Shown here: piece by piece, positions 25,386-33,573 of the stretch
Position numbering within the stretch: position 1 is the stretch's first letter
Layout of the letters: the number at the start of each line of letters is the position of its first letter
NCBI GenBank assembly: GCA_039819115.1
Contig: JBCBST010000013.1
Span: forward strand, 1-41,840
Reading direction: 5' to 3'
DNA from: JBCBST01 sp039819115
GTDB taxonomy: Bacteria; Bacteroidota; Rhodothermia; Balneolales; Balneolaceae
DNA length: 41,840 nucleotides
Notes under the pieces: generated by a model
What the model was told of the DNA's origin: nothing
What the model saw: the letters and a program-made list of their open reading frames with translations, nothing else
Databases searched by the model: none
Position numbers and translations under genes: made by a program

Positions 25386-25415
25386 AAAAGCCTGCTCCTT
25401 GGGGAACAGGCTTTT
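25386..25415. terminator. Bidirectional terminator between prfA and pckA
   Basis: AAAAGCCTG (25386-25394) pairs with CAGGCTTTT (25407-25415) around a CT/GG-rich inner part. A run of A on the left and T on the right give a T tract on both strands. It lies 20 nt after the prfA stop and 22 nt after the pckA stop, serving both converging genes. Confidence 0.93.
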
Positions 25416-25437
25416 CAAAATCGGTGGCTCCTAAGAG

Positions 25438-27090
25438 TTACACTTGTGGAGCAGCTTCCAGTATATCGCTGCTGCATTGTGCTTCAAACTGCCTGAAGTT
25501 ATCCACAAACATTTGCCCAAGTTCTTTTGCCTTCACGTCATACTGTTCGGCATTCGGCCAGGTCTTACGTGGATTTAAAATGTTATCAGGCACGCCGGGT
25601 ACCGAACGGGGTACTTCAAAACCAAAAATGGGATCAATGTTGTAAGGCACGTCTTTGAGGTTACCCTTGATCGCTTCACTTAGCATTCTTCGTGTGTGAT
25701 CCAGTTTCATGCGATGCCCTGTTCCATATGGTCCACCGGTCCAACCAGTATTGACCAACCACACTTTTGAGCCATGCTCTCTGATTTTCTCAGCAAGTAA
25801 TTCAGCATATACAGCAGGGTGCAAAGGCAGAAAAGGTGCTCCAAAACAGGCAGAAAATGTAGCCTGAGGTTCTGTAACACCGCGCTCGGTACCAGCTACT
25901 TTTGCCGTATATCCACTAATGAAGTGGTACATAGCCTGTTCTGGTGTTAAACGGGAAATGGGAGGGAGTACGCCAAAAGCATCAGCAGTCAGAAAAATGA
26001 TGTTCTCTGGATGATTTCCCAGACCGGTTTCACTGGCATTGGGAATAGAGCTGAGAGGATAGGAGCATCGTGTATTCTCAGTGAGGCTTACATCCGTGAA
26101 GTCAGGTTCCCTTTTTCTATCGAGAATTACATTTTCTAAAATGGTACCCGGCATTTTAGTTGTAGCGTAGATCATAGGCTCTCCTTCCGGAGACAGATTA
26201 ATGGTCTTCGCGTAGCAACCGCCCTCGAAATTGAAAATGCCGTTATCACTCCAGCCATGCTCGTCGTCACCGATCAGGGTTTTTTCGGGATCGGCGGAAA
26301 GGGTGGTTTTACCCGTGCCCGATAATCCAAAAAAGACGGCTGTTTTGCCCATGTTGTCATGATTGGCCGAGCAGTGCATCGCCATTACTCCTTTTCTGGG
26401 GAGTAAATAATTCATTACAGCGAAAATTCCTTTCTTCACTTCACCGGAATAGAGTGTACCTCCAATCAGAATGATGCCCTCATCAAAATTGAAAATGATG
26501 AATGTACCAGAGCGAGTACCGTCAACTTCAGGATCGGCCTCAAAATGAGGGGCTGCGAGTATGGTAAACTCAGGTTGGATCGTAGCAAGTTCATCATCTG
26601 AAGGATTAATGAACATATTTTCAGTGAACAAACTGTGATAAGCAGCTTCACTAACCACCCGTACATTAAGCCTGTTTTCAGGGTCTGCTCCGCAAAACAC
26701 ATCTTTTACGTAAAGTGCACGGTCTTGTAGGTACGTTGTTACTTTTTCAAACAAACGGTTGTATACGTCCTCGGAAATGGGCTGGTTTACAGGCCCCCAG
26801 TCAATCACGTCTTTTACAGAGGGTTGATCTACGATGAATTTATCTTGAGGGGATCGGCCGGTGTATGTACCGGTTAGAATTCGGATAGCATGGTTTTTTG
26901 TAAGAACGCCTTCTCCATTAGCTACGATGTGCTCATAAAGTTCAGCGGTGGTTAAGTTCCAGTATGTTTGCTCGTTCTGTTCCAGATTAACATACTCAAG
27001 CCCCACATGACTCTTGGGATGCACATTATAATCAATGCTCATGTACTCTTTTTTTGTTTGGGTGGTAGGTAGATCGATAAAGTTAAGCAT
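25438..27090 (-). CDS. pckA: Phosphoenolpyruvate carboxykinase (ATP)
   Basis: A 550-residue enzyme that makes phosphoenolpyruvate from oxaloacetate and ATP, the entry step of gluconeogenesis. The substrate-binding TGRSPQDKF (near 75-83), the P-loop GLSGTGKTT (255-263), the metal-binding LIGDDEHGWSDNGIFNFEGG and FLTADAFGVLPPISRL are all present. The kinase-1a type P-loop marks the ATP enzyme, not the GTP enzyme. A second Met at codon 17 (MSIDYNVHPKSHVG) would give 534 residues, nearer the usual family size, and has AAAGAG upstream, so the true start may be there. The 177-bp upstream spacer shared with aguB is rich in inverted repeats. Confidence 0.97.
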   Translation of the reverse strand: MLNFIDLPTTQTKKEYMSIDYNVHPKSHVGLEYVNLEQNEQTYWNLTTAELYEHIVANGEGVLTKNHAIRILTGTYTGRSPQDKFIVDQPSVKDVIDWGPVNQPISEDVYNRLFEKVTTYLQDRALYVKDVFCGADPENRLNVRVVSEAAYHSLFTENMFINPSDDELATIQPEFTILAAPHFEADPEVDGTRSGTFIIFNFDEGIILIGGTLYSGEVKKGIFAVMNYLLPRKGVMAMHCSANHDNMGKTAVFFGLSGTGKTTLSADPEKTLIGDDEHGWSDNGIFNFEGGCYAKTINLSPEGEPMIYATTKMPGTILENVILDRKREPDFTDVSLTENTRCSYPLSSIPNASETGLGNHPENIIFLTADAFGVLPPISRLTPEQAMYHFISGYTAKVAGTERGVTEPQATFSACFGAPFLPLHPAVYAELLAEKIREHGSKVWLVNTGWTGGPYGTGHRMKLDHTRRMLSEAIKGNLKDVPYNIDPIFGFEVPRSVPGVPDNILNPRKTWPNAEQYDVKAKELGQMFVDNFRQFEAQCSSDILEAAPQV

Positions 27091-27130
27091 TTGCAGCTCA
27101 ATTATGTTTGAAAAGCTAAAAATGAGTAAT

Positions 27131-27168
27131 GCTTCCTGGGAGGAAGACGTTCCGTGGAAGCGCTTTTT
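27131..27168 (+). promoter_or_regulatory. Attenuator-like set of alternative hairpins
   Basis: Four short segments can pair in two ways. GCTTCCT (27131-27137) can pair with AGGAAG (27141-27146) while TTCC (27150-27153) pairs with GGAA (27156-27159). Alternatively the outer GCTTCC (27131-27136) pairs with GGAAGC (27156-27161) while GGAA (27142-27145) pairs with TTCC (27150-27153). A run of six T follows at 27164-27169. It lies about 100 bp before aguB. Read from the minus strand it falls in the pckA leader. An intrinsic terminator or attenuator on the plus strand is the simplest reading, but no leader gene is seen. Confidence 0.4.
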
Positions 27169-27195
27169 TAAATTAAACTAACATCTTCACTTTGC

Positions 27196-27240
27196 CTAAT
27201 AATTGTTAGCTTTTCTGGTACCAGAATTGATAATTATTAG
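27196..27240. promoter_or_regulatory. Nested dyad, probable operator or leader hairpin before aguB
   Basis: The outer arms CTAATAATT (27196-27204) and AATTATTAG (27232-27240) are exact inverted repeats. They enclose, nearly concentrically, the perfect 14-bp palindrome TTCTGGTACCAGAA (27213-27226). The element ends 27 nt before the aguB start codon, where a repressor site or a structured 5' leader would be expected. Which regulator or ligand is involved cannot be told. Confidence 0.5.
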
Positions 27241-27267
27241 TCCACCAATGGCTATACATACTCCCTC

Positions 27268-28146
27268 ATGTCTACCTCTCCTACCAGAAATGTAAAAATT
27301 GCCTTAATTCAGTCGAAATGCAGCGCGTCCATAGAAGAAAATACCTATCACCAAATGGGGCTGATTCGACAGGCAGCAGAGCAAGGTGCGCAAGTTGTCG
27401 TATTGCAGGAACTGTTTAATGCACCCTACTTCCCAAACGTATATGACCATCGTTTTTTTGATTGGGCCGAACCTCTGAACGGTACGTTACTATCTGGTAT
27501 GAGCAGCCTGGCAAAAGAATTGGGCACCGTTCTGGTCATTCCTTTTTTTGAAGAACGCATGACCGGGGTTTATCATAACTCAGCGGCTGTACTTGATGCA
27601 GACGGCACCTTACTCGGGGTCTATCGAAAGCTGCATATACCAGACGATCCTGGATTTTACGAGAAATATTACTTTACGCCCGGAGATGATAGTACCGGTA
27701 TCCCGGTTTTCGAAACACAGTTTGGAAAACTTTCAGTATTGATATGTTGGGATCAATGGTTTCCGGAGCTGGCGCGTATTGCTGCACTAAAAGGTGCCGA
27801 GATTTTGTGCTATCCCACCGCAATTTCGCTGGTGGTCGATGAGGGAAAGGAAGAAAAAAGGATTCATTCAGAGGCCTGGACCACCATTCAACGCAGCCAC
27901 GCTATTGCGAATAGTGTGTATGTAGCCGCAGTAAATCGTGTGGGTAAGGAAAAGGACTCAAGTTTTTGGGGACACTCGTTTGTCAGTGGGCCGTTTGGAC
28001 AGATACTTGCGCAAGCAGGAGAGAAAGAAGAGGTACTACTTGCATCATGTGATCTGGATGCGATAAAGAAACAGAGACTGAATTGGCCGTTTTTTCGGGA
28101 CAGACGAATTGATATGTACGAAGACCTCATTAAAAGAACCGTATAG
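27268..28146 (+). CDS. aguB: N-carbamoylputrescine amidase
   Basis: A 292-residue carbon-nitrogen hydrolase (nitrilase fold) that cleaves N-carbamoylputrescine to putrescine, CO2 and ammonia, the last step of the agmatine route. The catalytic triad is E48 (LQELFNAPYF), K121 (YRKLHIPDDPGFYEKYYF) and C160 (LICWDQWFPELAR). The PGFYEKYYFTPGD segment and ICWDQWFPE are those of AguB rather than of other nitrilases. The agmatine deiminase gene 1.4 kb downstream supports the pathway. Its stop is 1 nt from the stop of a converging minus-strand gene, with no terminator between. Two structured elements lie upstream. Confidence 0.95.
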   Translation: MSTSPTRNVKIALIQSKCSASIEENTYHQMGLIRQAAEQGAQVVVLQELFNAPYFPNVYDHRFFDWAEPLNGTLLSGMSSLAKELGTVLVIPFFEERMTGVYHNSAAVLDADGTLLGVYRKLHIPDDPGFYEKYYFTPGDDSTGIPVFETQFGKLSVLICWDQWFPELARIAALKGAEILCYPTAISLVVDEGKEEKRIHSEAWTTIQRSHAIANSVYVAAVNRVGKEKDSSFWGHSFVSGPFGQILAQAGEKEEVLLASCDLDAIKKQRLNWPFFRDRRIDMYEDLIKRTV

Positions 28147-28147
28147 G

Positions 28148-29029
28148 TCACTTCTTATAGGTAGTCACGGTGATATAGGCAGCTTTCGTAAAGGGGTTCT
28201 TTCCTGCGGATCCGATATAGTCAAGTGAGATTTCATACCGATAACTGTCGTATGTGAGGGTATATATCTCGCCCTCGGAAAGCTCAACCTCAGCGTTATT
28301 TTCAATAAACTGAGGGTTATTCCTTTTGTCCCCTTCAATATCCTTCAGGTTAAAGATTATTGACCCAGATGTTAATTCATTTATGCCCAGTCTTAAGGTA
28401 TTACCAAATTCTACGTAGTACCCTTTTTTGCACCATCGTGTGATGGGTTTGCCAATACGCGTGTATGTTTCTTTTTTCGTTTTTACGCTAAGTGGGGTTG
28501 TTAACTCTTTGGCCCTGCTTATAGAAGAGATACTATTTGAATGAATCGGTGTTTCCTGATCGGCAACTTCCGATTCTTTTTGAATGAGTTCATTGATGCT
28601 TTGTTGCTCTCCCTCTGTTGTTTTCTCTTCCTTTTCAATTTGTCTGAATTGCTCGATTTGATCACTACTCAACGCTCCCATCAGGTTCTGAACCTTTTTG
28701 TCGGAAGCCGCTTTAGCTTCGGCAGTCACGGTCTGATTGATATGCGTTTCCAGTTCCCGGATTCGGGCTTTTACTTCAACTTTTATCTGATGTGTTGTGA
28801 TAAACGTCTGGATGAACTCAAGATATCCGAGTTCGGTCGTATCCCCACGGTTTTCAAGATTTTTAGTAACCACATTAAGAAAGCCTGCATCTGCTTCCAG
28901 TCTTTTAATCTCTAGCTCAGTTTTTTGAATCTGATAGTTAATGATGATTCCAGCGGTACCTAAAACAACGGTGCCTACGAACCATTTTAAGATTTCAAGG
29001 TATCGGTTACTTTCATTGTTGGAGGCCAT
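28148..29029 (-). CDS. Membrane-anchored coiled-coil protein of unknown function
   Basis: I do not recognise a family. The 293-residue product has one membrane helix near the N-terminus (about 15-34, WFVGTVVLGTAGIIINYQI). A long charged helical region follows (about 35-150, many Glu/Lys/Gln), likely a coiled coil, then a polar linker (about 150-195) and a C-terminal domain of about 95 residues with alternating beta strands (KGYYVEFGNTLRLGINEL, then AEVELSEGEIYTLTYDSYRYEISLDYI). The short N-terminal tail suggests the coiled coil and beta domain face the periplasm or, less likely, the cytosol. It sits between aguB and aguA on the opposite strand and has its own upstream gap of 93 bp. A stable coding frame with ordinary composition supports a real gene. 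Confidence 0.7.
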   Translation of the reverse strand: MASNNESNRYLEILKWFVGTVVLGTAGIIINYQIQKTELEIKRLEADAGFLNVVTKNLENRGDTTELGYLEFIQTFITTHQIKVEVKARIRELETHINQTVTAEAKAASDKKVQNLMGALSSDQIEQFRQIEKEEKTTEGEQQSINELIQKESEVADQETPIHSNSISSISRAKELTTPLSVKTKKETYTRIGKPITRWCKKGYYVEFGNTLRLGINELTSGSIIFNLKDIEGDKRNNPQFIENNAEVELSEGEIYTLTYDSYRYEISLDYIGSAGKNPFTKAAYITVTTYKK

Positions 29030-29122
29030 AAACAGTTGAGCAGTCTTTATTTATCCGAAAGTAGATGTAATTGCTCAAAATGAAAAATCTACCCGCAGCC
29101 CTTTAAAAAAGGATTAGGCGAG

Positions 29123-29506
29123 CTATCGTAATGCGTCAACCGATTCAGTAAAACTATACACGTGTTCAAATCCCAGTTCTTTTCTCATGTATTGTGCAGC
29201 CTGCCCACTTCTTAATCCGGCTACGCAGTAAAGAACGTATGTTTTAGAGGGATCAAGTTGTCGTGCTTTCTCCGGAAAAGCAGGGTCTGAACCATCCAGA
29301 TGAAGAGCAGATGAAAGCTTGGGAGTTCGGGAAAGTTCTCTCAATGTGCGTACATCAATAAACACGACATCCTGTTGAGTGGTATCCAAAAAAGCTGATA
29401 ATCCGGAAGCGTTAAACTCCGAAGGTTGATCTTTTAAGTGTTGGCTGTCCCTGGTTTGGCATCCCAGTGCTAATAAAATGATTGACAGCGTGAGCAAGTG
29501 TTTCAT
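29123..29506 (-). CDS. Rhodanese-domain lipoprotein
   Basis: From the ATG at 29504-29506 the product has 127 residues, with a signal peptide and lipobox LALGC (C16). One rhodanese domain follows, including FIDVRTLRE and the active-site loop YCVAGLRSG with the catalytic Cys (residue 94). Single-domain rhodaneses carry sulfur as a persulfide; periplasmic lipoprotein versions have no settled role. An in-frame ATG at 29560 would add 18 residues that hide the lipobox and overlap the start of the divergent aguA, so I reject it. It is divergent from aguA with about 30 bp between starts, too little for two ordinary promoters unless they overlap coding sequence. Confidence 0.87.
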   Translation of the reverse strand: MKHLLTLSIILLALGCQTRDSQHLKDQPSEFNASGLSAFLDTTQQDVVFIDVRTLRELSRTPKLSSALHLDGSDPAFPEKARQLDPSKTYVLYCVAGLRSGQAAQYMRKELGFEHVYSFTESVDALR

Positions 29507-29538
29507 ACCATACAATTTTGACCTGAAAACCCAAGCCA

Positions 29539-30582
29539 GTGCTTCGTCGTTCTTCCCCATACCGTATGCCCGCTGAGTGGGAGCCCCATCGGGCCACCCA
29601 ACTCCATTGGCCCTCTAATTCTAACACCTGGCCTGGAGATCGATTACATAAGGTGGAACAGATCTATGTACAGCTTATCACCAGCTTGCTTCCATATGAG
29701 CCCATCGTACTGTTTGTGGAATCGGATGTGGTTAAGACACACGCGCAGTCTAAGCTTGGAAATCAGATATTGAAAAATCCACGCCTTCAGGTAGTGGTTT
29801 ACCCTGTTAACGATGTGTGGGTAAGAGATTGTGGACCCGTTTTTGTCAGGAATACGGGCGGTAATCCTGTAATTATAGATTGGGAATACAATGCCTGGGG
29901 AAAAAAGTATGCGCCATGGGAAAACGATAACGGTATACCAACTTGGGTAGGACGTCATTTGAACGTACCCATTGAGCGACCCGGTATGATACTGGAGGGT
30001 GGTTCAATAGATGTTAATGGTGCCGGCGTTCTGCTCACAACGGAATCGGTTTTGTTAAACCCCAACCGGAATCCTGGTCTCAACAAGGCGCAGATAGAAT
30101 ATAATTTGAATCAATATCTCGGATCGGAGCAAGTGATATGGTTAAAACGCGGTCTTGCCGGAGATGATACCGATGGTCATATAGATGATTTAACCCGGTT
30201 CTTAAATGAACACACCGTGCTCACCATGATTTGTGAGGATCCGGATGACGTAAACTATTCTGCTTTGCAGGAAAATCTTGAGATCCTGAAACAAGTCACT
30301 CTTCCCGGGGGAAACCGTCTGGTTATAGAGACTCTGTCGTTACCGAGCACCCGAATCGAAGAAGTGACGGTTGATGGTTCTGAATATGTACCGGCCAGTT
30401 ACGCAAATTTCTATGTTGCGAATGGTGTGGTTCTCGTTCCCCTATTTAAGGAACGGTATGATGAGGAAGCACTTCGGTTATTTAAGCAATATTTCCCGGA
30501 TCGGGATGTGATTGGAATTCCCTGCCAGGATTTAATCTGGGGACAGGGCAGCATTCATTGCATTACCCAGCAATGGATATGA
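29539..30582 (+). CDS. aguA: Agmatine deiminase
   Basis: A 347-residue enzyme of the PAD_porph/guanidine-modifying fold that converts agmatine to N-carbamoylputrescine, the substrate of AguB. Motifs: MPAEWEPHRATQLHWPSN, the WVRDCGPVFV segment, the DDTDGHIDDLTRF loop with catalytic His/Asp, and the C-terminal GQGSIHCITQQ with the nucleophile C341. The start used is GTG; the ATG at 29566 (MPAEWEPH) matches where many homologues begin and may be the real start. No clear ribosome site is seen for either. Two minus-strand genes separate it from aguB, so the pathway genes are probably transcribed separately. Confidence 0.95.
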   Translation: MLRRSSPYRMPAEWEPHRATQLHWPSNSNTWPGDRLHKVEQIYVQLITSLLPYEPIVLFVESDVVKTHAQSKLGNQILKNPRLQVVVYPVNDVWVRDCGPVFVRNTGGNPVIIDWEYNAWGKKYAPWENDNGIPTWVGRHLNVPIERPGMILEGGSIDVNGAGVLLTTESVLLNPNRNPGLNKAQIEYNLNQYLGSEQVIWLKRGLAGDDTDGHIDDLTRFLNEHTVLTMICEDPDDVNYSALQENLEILKQVTLPGGNRLVIETLSLPSTRIEEVTVDGSEYVPASYANFYVANGVVLVPLFKERYDEEALRLFKQYFPDRDVIGIPCQDLIWGQGSIHCITQQWI

Positions 30583-30680
30583 GAACGCAGGCATAATACA
30601 ACCGGGTGCTACTGCCCGCGAAAAACCAGTTTTTAAGGCATGATATCGTGAGAAAATGTCATATGTACACCACCGAATAG

Positions 30681-30704
30681 GTAGTTTGTTTTCGTGCGAA
30701 CTAC
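30681..30704. repeat. Inverted repeat upstream of gatB
   Basis: GTAGTTTG (30681-30688) pairs with CGAACTAC (30697-30704) over 8 bp with one G-U, loop of 8. It lies 60 bp before gatB in the 181-bp aguA-gatB spacer. There is no T run on the plus strand, so an operator is as likely as a terminator. Confidence 0.35.
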
Positions 30705-30763
30705 ATCAAAAAACTATGATTAATCTTACCTATCTTGCAACGTTGTAATATAAAGCAGGAAGG

Positions 30764-32212
30764 ATGCGCACCATAGCTCATGAACGATTTGAGGCAGTAA
30801 TTGGCCTTGAGGTACACGCACAATTATTGACCCGGAGTAAAGCCTTTACCGCCGTTGCCGCTCAATACGGGGAGGCCCCGAACACACAGGTTACTCCATT
30901 ATGTTTGGGTCATCCGGGTACGCTGCCGGTTGTAAACGAAAACCTGGTGCGGTACATCATAAAAATGGGGCTGGCGACCGATTGTTCTATTGCTCCTAAA
31001 TCGATTTTTGCCCGTAAAAACTATTTTTATCCTGATTTGCCCAAGGGCTATCAGATTTCTCAGTATGATACTCCCATTTGCTATGAAGGCTTTGTTGACA
31101 TCGAGCTGGAAGAGTATGATAAACGGATCGGGTTAACCCGTATCCATATGGAAGAAGATGCAGGGAAGTCTATTCATGACCAGGATCCATACAATACACT
31201 GGTCGATTTAAACAGGGCGGGTACCCCTTTGATCGAGATTGTCTCCGAACCGGATTTAAGAACACCTCGGGAGGCCTATGCCTACCTCTCTAAAATCAAA
31301 CAGATTGTTCAGTACCTGGAAATCTGTGACGGAAACATGGAGGAAGGAAGCCTTCGCTGTGATGCAAATGTATCGGTTCGTCCGCGTGGGCGCGAAAAAT
31401 TTGGCACACGTACCGAGCTTAAAAATATGAATAGCTTCCGGAATGTGGAACGTGCTATCCATTACGAGATTTATCGTCAGATTGAGCTGATTGAATCGGG
31501 TGGTGAAGTTGTGCAGCAAACACGGCTATGGGATACCAATAAAATGGAAACCCGCCCCATGCGCTCGAAAGAGGAAGCGCACGACTATCGTTATTTTCCA
31601 GAACCCGATTTACCTCCGGTCATTGTTTCTGATGAAATGTTGAATGAGATTAAAGGTGAACTTCCTGAACTTGCCGATGTACGCCAAAAAAGGTTTGTGA
31701 GCGAGTATGGAATGAGCGAGGTGGATGCAGTTACCCTTACCGAATCAAGATACCTCGCCGATTATTTTGAGGATCTTACCAGAGAGACCGGAAAAGCAAA
31801 GGCTTCAGCAAATGTAGTACTCAGCGAAGTACTTCGAATTCTGAACGAACAAAACATCGATATCAAGGCATTTACGATCACCCCGGCCCGACTAGGAGAA
31901 TTGATTACCCTTAAGGAAGAGGATAAAATTAACTCTTCGGCTTTACAGACTATTTTCGATGCTATGCTGAGTTCAGAACAATCGGCTGAAGCACTTGCTA
32001 CCTCTATGAACCTGATTCAGGTATCGGATACCGGGTTTTTAGAACCCATTTTAGAAGAGGTGATTGCAAATAACCCGGATGAAGTTCGTCGTTTTAAAGA
32101 GGGAAAAAAACAATTAATGGGATTCTTTGTCGGACAAATCATGAAAGCCTCAAAAGGCAAAGCCAACCCTAAGTTGGTCACACAAATGATAACCCAAAGA
32201 TTAAACGAGTGA
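30764..32212 (+). CDS. gatB: Asp/Glu-tRNA(Asn/Gln) amidotransferase subunit B
   Basis: A 482-residue subunit that activates the mischarged Glu-tRNA(Gln) or Asp-tRNA(Asn) with ATP before amidation by ammonia from GatA. Motifs: VIGLEVHAQL at the start, NYFYPDLPKGYQISQYD, the metal-binding IHMEEDAGK, NRAGTPLIEIVSEPD, GSLRCDANVSVRPRG, and the C-terminal YqeY-like tail (about 330-482) that grips tRNA. gatA and gatC are not in the window. AGGAAGG directly abuts the ATG. The stop overlaps the next gene's GTG (GTGA), starting a long plus-strand operon. Confidence 0.97.
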   Translation: MRTIAHERFEAVIGLEVHAQLLTRSKAFTAVAAQYGEAPNTQVTPLCLGHPGTLPVVNENLVRYIIKMGLATDCSIAPKSIFARKNYFYPDLPKGYQISQYDTPICYEGFVDIELEEYDKRIGLTRIHMEEDAGKSIHDQDPYNTLVDLNRAGTPLIEIVSEPDLRTPREAYAYLSKIKQIVQYLEICDGNMEEGSLRCDANVSVRPRGREKFGTRTELKNMNSFRNVERAIHYEIYRQIELIESGGEVVQQTRLWDTNKMETRPMRSKEEAHDYRYFPEPDLPPVIVSDEMLNEIKGELPELADVRQKRFVSEYGMSEVDAVTLTESRYLADYFEDLTRETGKAKASANVVLSEVLRILNEQNIDIKAFTITPARLGELITLKEEDKINSSALQTIFDAMLSSEQSAEALATSMNLIQVSDTGFLEPILEEVIANNPDEVRRFKEGKKQLMGFFVGQIMKASKGKANPKLVTQMITQRLNE

Positions 32213-33558
32213 TCATTAAACGTATACCACAGGCGCTGACCCTAATCCTGTCCGGCCTGATTTTATTTGCGGCTTGCTCAAAAAGCCCCGAACCATCGCG
32301 TTTGCTAATCGAAGGTACACTTACCGTAGCCGATTCTATCGACGCCACCGGAGATTATTCCGGAATTGCACTTTCTATTGTTAACGAAACGGACACTCTG
32401 CTCTATATTGAGACTGATTCATCCGGGATGTTCAGTGCAGAACTGGAGTTTGAATCATCGGGTATCTACCCCTTGCAGATTGGTCGAAACGGGGTGTTGT
32501 TATGGAACACGAGATTGATGCTGGCAGATAACGATACGATTCATATTGAGGGACAGCTTCCTGATTTTTCCTCAACCTTAACGATAGACTCTCGCGAAAA
32601 CCGTGCACTGGAAGTATATAACCGGTTGACCAATCAATACCAACGGGTGCTGATTTTTATCGAAAACGGCCAGGTTGCTGACTCTCTGGTACCTTTCGAG
32701 TTTAGTAAATGGAGCGACTTATTCTGGAATCTATACGAAGAACGTAGTGAAACACTGGCTGGTAAACTGAGTGCAGGTGAATCGATTCGTATTCTCAACA
32801 TGCTCAATCCATCTATCATGGAACAAAAAGTGGAATCAGTGCTTCCTGAAGATTTTGCTTTTCCACTCGCACTCAATTATGTGAAACCTCTGAAAGCAAA
32901 GCAGGGGCTACTGGTAGCGAACCGATATCTGGATTCACTAATCACCTTAACGGAGGTTACAGAGCTTAAACGGAATATTACAATGGACAAGATTAAGCTC
33001 AACTTTGATAGCAGCAGGGTGGACGATGCTATGGACTGGCTTGATGAGTTTGATGAAGAACACACCGATGAGATGTCTACAGCGTGGGCAAAAAATATGA
33101 GGTACGACCTTACCTATCTGGCACCCGGAGTTGCAGCTCCCGATTTTTCGTTCCTGACTTTGGAAGGAGATTCTGTTTCCCGGGAATCCCTACTGGGTTC
33201 TGCCTATATCCTTGAAATATCCCCATTGGCCAGTCCTGAGTATCAGCAGCAATACGACCGAACGGTCGTTATCTACCAAATCTACAAGAATTATGGTCTG
33301 AAGATGTTCACCTTACCCCTGGATGCAAGCCCGGTCACTGTTAATGCCTTTTTTGAAGAACGATCCAAATTATGGTCTGTAGCCAGTAATGACAGTTTTG
33401 ATCCTCAGCAGCTTATTGAAACGTTTAACATAACCCGCATACCCACCCGATTATTGGTCGATCAGAATGGGGTGATTGTGAAAAAGTATGTCGCAGAAGA
33501 GTTTAACGATGTCATTCCCGGATTAAACAAAATTCTAAACCAAAACCCTGAAAGCTAA
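32209..33558 (+). CDS. Thioredoxin-fold lipoprotein (TlpA-like) lacking the CxxC pair
   Basis: A 449-residue lipoprotein with lipobox FAAC (C23). Residues about 30-130 look like a DUF4369-type beta domain (a GTLTVADSIDATGDYSGIALSI-like opening). The middle is helical. The C-terminal 145 residues (about 305-449) have a TlpA/AhpC-like thioredoxin fold with APDFSFLTLEGDSVSRESLLG and the cis-proline loop TRIPTRLLVDQNGVIV. Where a CxxC should follow the first strand there is ISPLASPEY, so it cannot do thiol-disulfide exchange. It begins with GTG overlapping the gatB stop by 4 nt, implying coupled translation. A structural or binding role in the periplasm is inference. Confidence 0.78.
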   Translation: MIIKRIPQALTLILSGLILFAACSKSPEPSRLLIEGTLTVADSIDATGDYSGIALSIVNETDTLLYIETDSSGMFSAELEFESSGIYPLQIGRNGVLLWNTRLMLADNDTIHIEGQLPDFSSTLTIDSRENRALEVYNRLTNQYQRVLIFIENGQVADSLVPFEFSKWSDLFWNLYEERSETLAGKLSAGESIRILNMLNPSIMEQKVESVLPEDFAFPLALNYVKPLKAKQGLLVANRYLDSLITLTEVTELKRNITMDKIKLNFDSSRVDDAMDWLDEFDEEHTDEMSTAWAKNMRYDLTYLAPGVAAPDFSFLTLEGDSVSRESLLGSAYILEISPLASPEYQQQYDRTVVIYQIYKNYGLKMFTLPLDASPVTVNAFFEERSKLWSVASNDSFDPQQLIETFNITRIPTRLLVDQNGVIVKKYVAEEFNDVIPGLNKILNQNPES

Positions 33559-33573
33559 CCTAACACTAAACCA

